64,000 bases of DNA from Okapia johnstoni (taxonomy: Eukaryota > Chordata > Mammalia > Artiodactyla > Giraffidae), in assembly GCA_024291935.2 (NCBI GenBank), contig CM044320.1, forward strand, positions 34,130,001 through 34,194,000, in the 5' to 3' direction. This document shows, piece by piece, positions 56,578 to 64,000 of this stretch (positions within the stretch are counted from its first letter, which is position 1; every line of letters begins with the position of its first letter). The notes below the pieces were generated by a model. That model ran no database searches. It was not told the origin of the DNA and saw only the letters and a program-made list of their open reading frames with translations. Both the position numbers and the translations under genes were made by a program.

Positions 56578-56794
56578 GGCTTCCCAGGTGGCACAGTGGT
56601 AAAGAATATACCTGCCAATGCAGGAGACACAAGAGACTCAGGTTCAGTCCCAGAGTGGGGAAGATACCCTGGAGAAGGAAATTGCAACCCACTCCAGTAT
56701 TCTTTCCTGGAAAATTCCGTGGACAGAGGAGTGTGGCAGGCTACAGTCCATGGGGTTGCAGAGTTGGATGCAGACTGATCAACTGAGCACACAC
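56578..56794 (+). mobile_element. Bov-tA SINE, sense
   Basis: GGCTTCCCAGGTGGCACAGTG to ACTGATCAACTGAGCACACA. Flanks ATTTATTTTAT (56567-56577) and ATTTACTTTAT (56795-56805), one mismatch. Confidence 0.94.
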
Positions 56795-56879
56795 ATTTAC
56801 TTTATAGGTTATCAACTATCTATAGTATTATAGAATAGTTTGGAACATTTTACTATGCTACTTTAGATTCTCATTTATT

Positions 56880-57050
56880 TATCTATCCACTCATTCAACA
56901 TGGTTTTGCATGCACCATGTCCCAGGTACTGTCTGAGCTGCTGAAAAAACAGTGGCATAAAAGATAGTCATGCTTTCTGCCTCCCAAAAGAGCAAACAGA
57001 CAATGAAACAGACAATGAAGCAAGGTATACTGGCAAAGTGTGATGAAAGA
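56880..57050 (-). mobile_element. L2 3' end, antisense
   Basis: CTATCCACTCATTCAACATGG, CACCATGTCCCAGGTACTGTC, GTCATGCTTTCTGCC and CAATGAAACAGACAATGAAG follow the antisense L2 order. Confidence 0.6.
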
Positions 57051-57156
57051 GCAAGGTGCAAGAGACCATTCAGCAGGAATCCCTGTCTGGTCTAGGATGG
57101 TGGGCAGAAAATATCCATGAGAGAATGACTTTTAAGAGGTCTTCAAAGGACAAAGG

Positions 57157-57747
57157 TCCAGTGATCCCATTCCTCGGCATCTATCCAGAGAAAACCATAA
57201 TTGGAAAAGACACATGCACCCCAGTGTTCATAGCAGCACTATTCACAGTAGCCAAGATAATGTCCATCAACAGATAAATAGATAAAAAACATGTGGTGCA
57301 TATATACAATGGACTATTACTCAGCCATGAAAAAGAATGAAATAATGCCATTTGCATCAATGTGGTTGGACCTAGAGATTATCATTCTAAGTAAGCCAGA
57401 CAGAGAAAGACAAATATATGATATGGCTTATATGTGAAATTAAAAAAATAATACAAATGAACTTATTTACAGAATAGAAGTAGACACAGAGACGTAGGAA
57501 ACAAACTAATGGTTACCAAAGGGAAAGGGGGGGAGGGATAAATTAGGAGTTTGGGACTAAAATATACATATTACTATATACAAAATAGATAACCAACAAG
57601 AGCCTACTATATAGCACAGGGAACTCTGTCATCTTGTAATAACCTACCTTGGAAAAGAATCTAAAAAAGAAAAAAATGTATCACTTTGCTAAACACCTGA
57701 AACTAACACAATATTGTAAACTAACTGTATTCAATAAAAATTTAAAA
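57157..57747 (+). mobile_element. L1 3' end, 5'-truncated, sense
   Basis: Starts in the last part of ORF2 (GATCCCATTCCTCGGCATC, TGGACTATTACTCAGCCATG, ACCTAGAGATTATCATTC) and runs through the 3' UTR (AGCACAGGGAACTCTGTC) to CAATAAAAATTTAAAA. Perfect 12-bp duplication AAAGGACAAAGG at 57145-57156 and 57748-57759. The ORF2 remnant has stops. Confidence 0.95.
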
Positions 57748-57759
57748 AAAGGACAAAGG

Positions 57760-58455
57760 ACACAAGAAGTGTTCCGCTCAGAAAGGAAACATCCTGCACG
57801 CGGACCCAGAGGCAAGAGCAGCTTGATGTGTGTTTCAGGCACAGAAACCAGTACAGAGGTTCAGTGGGTTTGGAGCACGGGGTGTGAAGAGGTGAAGAGG
57901 GGCCTCATCCTGTTGTGCTCACTGGGCATGTTAAAGACTTTCACTTATATCTTAAGGGAAATAGGAAGCTGAGAGTTTAACAGTTGTGTGACTCACTCAT
58001 ATTTTTGTTTTTGAAAGATCTGTGACTGCAGGGTAGAAAATGGGTCAGAGGAGAGCGAAACTGGGCATGGGAGACCAGTTAGAAGTGCTGTCACGGTCAT
58101 TTAGATGAGAGATGTCACAGGCCACCCCTGGCTCACGGCCCGTTCATTTGCCTAGTTCTATGGCTCAGTCTGCTTTACAGCAGTGGAGTCAAGTAGCTGC
58201 GGCAGAGGCAGCTTGGCTCACAAATCCTCAAATGTTTACTATCTGGCCCTTTAGAGAAAGAGTTTGAACACCCCTAAAATATCCAAGGGCAGTGGCAACA
58301 CAGGAGATCTAGAGAAATGATGGCTGTTTAGCAGGTGCACTCAGCAGATGGTGATGAGAGAGTGGGTGTGAGTGCACAGTTGGATGGCTGAGAGTGCTAC
58401 TTTCTGTGGTGGGTGTTATGTTGTGGGATTGGAGTAGTGTGTCCCTGCATTTGAT
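57760..58455. other. Single-copy or very old repeat sequence
   Basis: 58050-58115 (GGCATGGGAGACCAGTTAG, CATTTAGATGAGAGATG) resembles the unnamed old repeat suggested at 40880 and 47280. No gene. Confidence 0.4.
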
Positions 58456-58473
58456 TGTGTGTGCACATGCTTG

Positions 58474-58511
<38 letters not shown>
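58456..58511. repeat. (GT)n microsatellite
   Basis: Starts interrupted (GTGTGTGCACATGCTTGTGT) and ends with about 16 pure GT units, the longest pure GT run in the window. Confidence 0.95.
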
Positions 58512-58512
<1 letters not shown>

Positions 58513-60484
58513 CAGCTCCATCTTTATGAGGCAAGTTAGGTTCACTATATACTTCTGCTGAAAAACGCCGTTAGTGAGCCCCTGTGTGGGACTCCTATGA
58601 ACCCAAACACCTGGAGGTCAAATCTCAGTATTTTGTCATAGCTTTAGAAAGTGTAAAGCTTACATTTTTTATCCATATCTATGAAATAAGGAACGTATAG
58701 GGAAGAGGGTTTTGATTCCACGTATATGAGCTCAATCTGAATATCCAATTTGTCTATCGTACTTCCTATTTGATCCCAGAGGACTTGTTAGAGGAAGAGG
58801 ACATTTAAATAAAACCAAAGCTCTGTTCCTCTATCTCCTCTGAAACCAGCCGAGAGATGGTTTCCTGTACTGGGAAGAATCTCACTCTCCAACTTGGTGA
58901 TTTATGATTCTCTTAGTTGCATCTGTTTATTTTGCTTGCAGCCAATTCATGTTGGTTTTAAAAGAAATATAAGTGCAGCAAGAGAGGAAACATTGAAAAG
59001 ACAGGAAGGAAGACTTTGGGATATGGTAAGGGTGAGAAGAATTTAGGAAAACAGAAGCTCGTCTGGATCTGAGGGCTGGGAGTGAGGGTGGGGAGTACGG
59101 GGGAGGATGCGCAAAATATAGAGACCAGAAAGGTAAAGAAATAAGAGGAGAGGAACAAGCTGTGCACAATCTTGTTGAACCAGGCCTGAATCCAGTCCAA
59201 ACGGACCCTTGGTCTCATCCAAGTTCTGTCCGGCCCCTTTACAGTTTGTAAGACGTGATGTAACCACAGGCCAGAGTGGTGTGGCTGGAGGCCATGGACC
59301 TGGGGAAGTGTCTTGCCAGTGGGCTGATGTGGGAAGATGAGTGCCAAGCTGGCCAGACGCTGGTCTCTAATGCTGTGTGATGAAGGTTAAGTGACAGACG
59401 GATATCCACTTAACTGCTGATTCCATCTCTCCACACCCTGTTATCATCCTTCAGTAGCTTTATAGGAGGCACATTTTGCCAGAAAAGATGTTTTAAGTTA
59501 CTTGATTTTTTTGGGAGGGGGGTGGTTCTCTGTCATTAAACAACTTCCTTTTTCCCCTCGGCTGATGTCAAGGGAAAAGTTTGAGATGATGCCATTCCGT
59601 AGCTCTCAGTCTAGTCATCCCCCGAGAGGTTCAGATGGCCTGCAGGGAGATTGCCAACACAGGGTATTGACTCTGAAGACAAGGAGGCAATTTCTGCCTA
59701 GTGAACCCTCTGAAGCCCAGTGGCTTTTGTGGAGTGTGTGTGTGTGCGTGTGTGTGTGACATTGCAGAGGCATTGCACACCAATGCCTTATCTGTATAAT
59801 CACTTGTCTCTACTTGTGAGTAAAGTAGGATTGCACTGGTTGCCATCAGATTGGCTTCTGTGTTTTTGCTTGTGGGAGGTCAGTAAATCCTCAGCCATTG
59901 GGGTTTAGGAATATAGGGAGGGTTCCAAGGAATATAGGGAGCAATTATTAACCAAGAGGCTAAAAATTAGAGATAAGTGCCTTCTCATGAACTCTCACTC
60001 ATATAGAAATAAGGATCTCTCTTTCTGAAAAGCAAAACAGAAAGCTTCCCCTTTGGGTTATTTATTCCTTATTTATGACCATTAAGAACTTTGTCTAACA
60101 AGGTAAACACAATCAAACTCAGAGAGGACTCTAGAAATTAAAAGACAAGAGGTGCATAGTCTACAGACAATTGCAAATAAATAAATGGGAGGTGACTTGA
60201 TTCTGTGCAGGAAGAAACAGACCTAGACAACACCCTGAGAGCAAGAGCCTGAATGGATGGTGGGTGCTCCCAAAGGCCTGCAGGCTTATTTGCCATTATA
60301 GTGAAATATGATGCCCATTTCAGTAAGGAGGGTGTGGATCCTTCTTGAAGTGAAGGCAAGTGATGAAGGTACTTTTCTAATGAATAAAGAAGCTTCATTT
60401 GCCATCACGTTGAGCTCAGTCCCCTAGCACCCTTTGTTCTTTCTTTGCTCTTTGCTCCGCTGTCCCATTCTCTTTATTCTTTTG
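58512..60484. other. Single-copy sequence with a short GT repeat
   Basis: About 2 kb without clear repeats. A GT-rich patch lies at 59733-59758. The overlapping frames at 58927-59347 (minus) show no domain. Confidence 0.5.
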
Positions 60485-60590
60485 GGAAATGTTTATTGAG
60501 TTTCTATCCTGAGTCAAACCTGAGTGGGTACAAGGAATACAGCTGTGAATCAGGCAGGCACACCTTTATTGAACTATCTACACTCTTGGG
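60485..60590 (-). mobile_element. L2 3' end fragment, antisense
   Basis: GGGAAATGTTTATTGAGTTTC, then GGTACAAGGAATACAGCTGTG, as in antisense L2 3' ends. Confidence 0.55.
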
Positions 60591-60658
60591 AAATTTTTCT
60601 TACATTCTTAGTCCTTAAAAATGCACTATATATAAGTTGTCTTAATTAGATTACTTGT

Positions 60659-60872
60659 TCTTTTTTTTTTAATTGGGGTATAGTTGCTTTACAATGTTGT
60701 GTTAGTTTCTTCTGTACAGCAAAATGAATCAGCTATACATATACATATATTCCCCTTTTTAGGATTTTTTTTCTCATATAAGTCATCACAGAGCATTGAG
60801 TAGAGTTCCCTGTGCTATACAGGAGGTTCTCATTAGTTATGTCTTTTATAAATATTAGTGTATATATTTCAA
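60659..60872 (-). mobile_element. L1 3' UTR, antisense
   Basis: T-run, GGGGTATAGTTGCTTTACAA, TACAGCAAAATGAATCAGC and AGAGTTCCCTGTGCTATACAG. Confidence 0.88.
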
Positions 60873-62234
60873 GGACTATTATTCTTTTTTTGGTGCAGAG
60901 TGTACCCAAAGTAAATGTTACCAAAAACAGTAACTGCCATAATAATGTCGATACTTCTTATGCAAATTTAAGCTCTATGGGAAGTTCATTAAAAATGTGA
61001 GTTGCTTTCATGTCAAGTCAAAAAGGAGATTTTTACTTAGTGGTATACCCAAAATTACCTTCCTTTTCAGGAGACATGATTTGAGCAGTTTCCAAAATCC
61101 TTGGAGGGCTGTCCAAGGTGTTTTGTTTGTTTGAGTTTGTCTTTCAGGGGTTCTAACAACAAAGGTTGTTATCTTGAAAGGAAGCTTTCCAAGAAGAGTC
61201 CTCCATCTTGGAGAAAGGAACGTATAATTCTTGGGTGACACCGTGTCTATTTTAAATCATTGGAGAGGGGAAAAATATTTGTCTCCAAGACTGTAATTTT
61301 CCAGATGACGCCATATTGTTGCACAGTTGCCATACCATGAGAAAGAGCATTCTTGTGGTTTCTGTACTGAAAATCCTGTAGGAATGCTATTTCTGGCATC
61401 TTTTCAGCATGAAGCCAGGGAGTATGGGGAACACACAGGCCAACCAGATACAGTTTGTGGTCTTTTGGCATTTTAGAAACGTCCCTTCATCACAGCATTT
61501 TTCATGGGATTTCTCAGTGTATGAGGTGTTGAGTGGGATCATGATGAGGAGTAGGGGGTGGAAATATTAGTCCAGGTCAAATCCCAAAGCAGCAGTCTGG
61601 TCAGACATCTGGACTTTCATGTGATTATTGTCTCATAAAAATAATCTTGACCCTTCAATTTTGTCTCTTAGCACAGGGTATAAATATCACTTTCCAAAAT
61701 TAAATTTTGATAGCTAGGCACCACAACTAAGTATGCATTCTAATAAAACTAGAGTAACTAGACGAGTAGATGAATATCCCATGGTAGTTTTTCAGATGGA
61801 ATTTGGTTCCTGTGAAAAGCTACTATCTGAATCTGAGCTGAATGTCATATTTAAGGTTAAAAAATTGTACAGAACTCTTTTTTTGAAATGTGAAAATCAG
61901 AATAACTTTTAAAACTCTGGCAACATATTGCCCAGGTAACATTTTTCTCTTTAACTTAGAAAGTTACCTTTTCATACCACCTTTGAATAGCAGCTTCCAG
62001 AAAAACTTCCAAATTGTCTGCAGTCTTTCTCTTTTGAGGTGAAGATGATAATAAAGAAAATGCAAGACACTTAAAAGGCTATTTAACACCTATGTGTATA
62101 AATTAGTTTGAGGATACTGTTAGAATGAGGACATATTTCCTGGGCACATCTGACATCAGCATGTGGAAATGAATTGATCTAACCCAATAACTGAATTACA
62201 AATAAGTTAACAGTCATTCATATTCCTTTTTGCC
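60873..62234. other. Single-copy sequence
   Basis: No gene or clear repeat. Confidence 0.5.
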
Positions 62235-63275
62235 AAGTGAAAAAGCTAGCTTAAAACTCAACATTCAAAGAACTAAGATCATGGCATCTGGTCCTATCAC
62301 TTCATGGCAAACAGGTGTTGAAAAGTGGAAACAGTGGCAGAATTTATTTTCTTGGGCTCCAAAGTCACTGTGGACAGTGACTGCAGCCACAAAATTAAAA
62401 GATGCTTACTCCTTGGAAGAAAAGCTATGACAAACCTAGAGAGTGTTTTGAAAAGCAGAGACATCACTTTGCTGACAAATATCTGTATAGTCAAAGTGAA
62501 AGTTGCTCAGTTGTGTCCGACTCTTTGCAACCCCATGGACTATACAGTCCATGGAATTCTCTAGGCCAGAATACTGGGGTGGGTAGCCATTCTCTTCCCC
62601 AGAGGATCTTCCCAACCCCGGGATCAAACCCAGGTCTCCTGCATTGCAGGCAGATTCTTTATTAGCTGAGCCACAGGGAAGACCAAGAATACTGGAGTGG
62701 GTAGCCCATCCCTTCTCCAGCAGATCTTCCCGACCTGGGAATTGAACCAGGGTCTCCTGCATTGCAGGTGGATTCTTTACCAACTGAGCTATGAGGGAAG
62801 CCCTGATATTCCTGGTATAGTCAAAGCTATGGTTTTTCCAGTAGTCATGTGCTGGATGTGAGAGTTGGACCATAAAGAAGGCTGAAGGCCAAAGAATTGA
62901 TGCTTTCAAATTGTGGTGCTCTCAAGAGTCAAGAAGACTCTTGAGAGTCCCGTGGACAGCAAGGAGACCAAACCAGTAATTCCTAAAAGAAATCAACTCT
63001 GAATACTCATTGGAAGGATTGATGCAGAAGCTAAAATTTCAATACTTTCGTCACCTGATGTGAAAAGCTGACTCATTAGAAAAGACCTTGATACTGGGAA
63101 AGATTGAAGGCAGGAGAGGGGAGACAGAGGATGAGATGGCTGGAATGGCATCTTCAACTCAGCGGACATGAGTTTAAGCAAACTCTGGGAGATAATGAAG
63201 GACAGGGAAGCTTGTCATGCTGCTGTCTGTGGGGTTGCAAAGAGTTGGACATGACTTAGTGACTGAACCACAATT
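62235..63275 (+). mobile_element. BovB LINE 3' part, sense, split by an elongated Bov-tA
   Basis: 62235-62496 and 62815-63275 together hold the C-terminal polymerase remnant (from the LKLNIQ-type region) and the 3' UTR up to GACATGACTTAGTGACTGAAC. Several frame breaks, including a lost segment after GGTCCTATCACTTC. The 5' end is truncated. Confidence 0.92.
62497..62814 (-). mobile_element. Elongated Bov-tA SINE with duplicated tRNA unit, antisense
   Basis: A 318-bp antisense SINE in which the segment from AGAATACTGG through the tRNA-derived head to GGGAAG is present twice in tandem (about 62568-62684 and 62686-62803). It is inserted into BovB between GTATAGTCAAAG at 62485-62496 and the same 12 bp at 62815-62826. 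I believe this long form is a known Bov-tA subfamily rather than a local event. Confidence 0.9.
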
Positions 63276-64000
63276 TCAAATACAACTTCTCTCTTTCTTC
63301 TCTTTCTCTCTCTCTCCTCTCTGTGTGTATCTTTTCCCCCCCTCTCTTTCTCTATCTTTCTCCCCTCGCTTCTTCTTTTTTCTCCTCCCCTCCTCCCCCA
63401 CTTCTAGATGGTGACTTAATAGTAGAAAAGTAGGAACAGACCAAACTCAGGGCCCCGGCTTGCTCTTCCTCTCCTTCCTTCTTTGTGCTGCTTTGGGTAG
63501 GTTGGGGAGATAACAGGCTTGTCCCCAAGGGGAGGGTGTGGGGGTACCATATGGTTTCTCTGGCAGTTACTGGGAGCAGTGTTGACAGGCTTGAGAGGAA
63601 GCCAAGGTTCAAGTCTTGTGAGCCAGCAGGAAGACAGCAGTGACTGACACATAACTCTGGACATCAGGAGGAAAGGAGGGAGCTTTGAGAGGCCCAAGGC
63701 TCTGGAAGTTCTTGGTCTAATGCCTAGTTAAGCTACTCAAGAAAATAACCTTTAAATGGAAAAATCCCTCTCTTCTTCTAGGGAAGGTGGTCTCTATCTT
63801 TTAGGCTATTCTTTGCAAAAAGCAAAACTGTTAATTGCTTTATTAGTAGCATGAATGTAAAACTAAGGAATTTTAAATGGTAGACTAGGAGGAAATCCTT
63901 GTTGAATCATAGCTTTTATTAGGTTGTTGGAAGAGAAAGGATGTGTACAGCTAGATTCTGGTTGTCATTTGAAATAACTGGACTTTTAAAAGAGAAGTGG
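63276..64000. other. Pyrimidine-rich tract then single-copy sequence
   Basis: 63289-63405 is almost pure C/T on the plus strand (CTTTCTCTCTCTCTCCTCTC, TCTCCTCCCCTCCTCCCCC). The remainder to the window end has no recognisable repeat or gene. Confidence 0.6.

Noticed and set aside
57649..57972. 107-codon plus-strand frame
   Set aside because: The first third translates the L1 3' UTR and poly(A); the rest has no recognisable feature.
59043..59347. Three overlapping minus-strand frames near 59 kb
   Set aside because: Low-complexity, proline/leucine-rich translations of a purine-rich stretch in three frames at once, which is typical of chance.

Overview
This window is nuclear DNA of a ruminant, most likely a bovid. 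The basis is the repeat content: Bov-tA and BOV-A2 SINEs, CHR-2-type tRNA-derived SINEs, BovB (RTE-clade) LINE fragments and ruminant-type L1 3' ends, on a background of older mammalian repeats (MIR, L2, MER5, MaLR/MLT1-like LTRs). I recognise no protein-coding exon, tRNA, rRNA or other functional RNA gene, so it reads as intergenic or deep intronic sequence. Neither the chromosome nor the neighbouring genes can be named from sequence alone.

Layout. 0-5 kb: mostly single-copy sequence with a BOV-A2, a CHR-2 fragment, a BovB 3' end and a MIR. 5.0-7.7 kb: a BovB block, in which a BovB copy (5040-6694) is split by a second BovB (5840-6395) and followed by a third copy with an inverted 5' part (6753-7692). 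The longest open frame of the window (4983-5786, minus strand) is the reverse-transcriptase remnant of the first copy, with a catalytic aspartate replaced. 8-16 kb: alternating single-copy DNA and SINEs, an MLT1-like LTR (9.8-10.8 kb), a BovB end, and a three-level nest (Bov-A in L1 in MER5) at 15.3-15.8 kb. 16.3-20.9 kb: low repeat density. 20.9-24.6 kb: an antisense L1 carrying three Bov-tA copies (two forming a long inverted repeat) and dinucleotide repeats, then a MaLR-type LTR with probable internal sequence. 25-34 kb: sparse young repeats, mostly single-copy. 34-48 kb: SINE-rich, with two MLT1/L1-type relics and an 81-bp mariner-type miniature element at 44.8 kb. 48-58 kb: SINEs, L1 ends and BovB ends, many with clear target-site duplications. 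58-64 kb: single-copy DNA, a (GT)n microsatellite, an L1 3' end, a BovB copy interrupted by an elongated Bov-tA, and a pyrimidine-rich tract.

No genes work together here. What can be read is insertion history: many insertions are bounded by direct repeats of 7-29 bp, which fixes their ends and relative order. The BovB and L1 copies are 5'-truncated, as expected of target-primed reverse transcription. The SINEs are non-autonomous and are thought to be mobilised by the BovB or L1 machinery. I did not find an obvious undescribed biological system. The most unusual items are the inverted BovB copy with matching flanks, the BovB-in-BovB nest, the near-palindromic SINE pair, the mariner-type MITE and a SINE with an unusually long target-site duplication.
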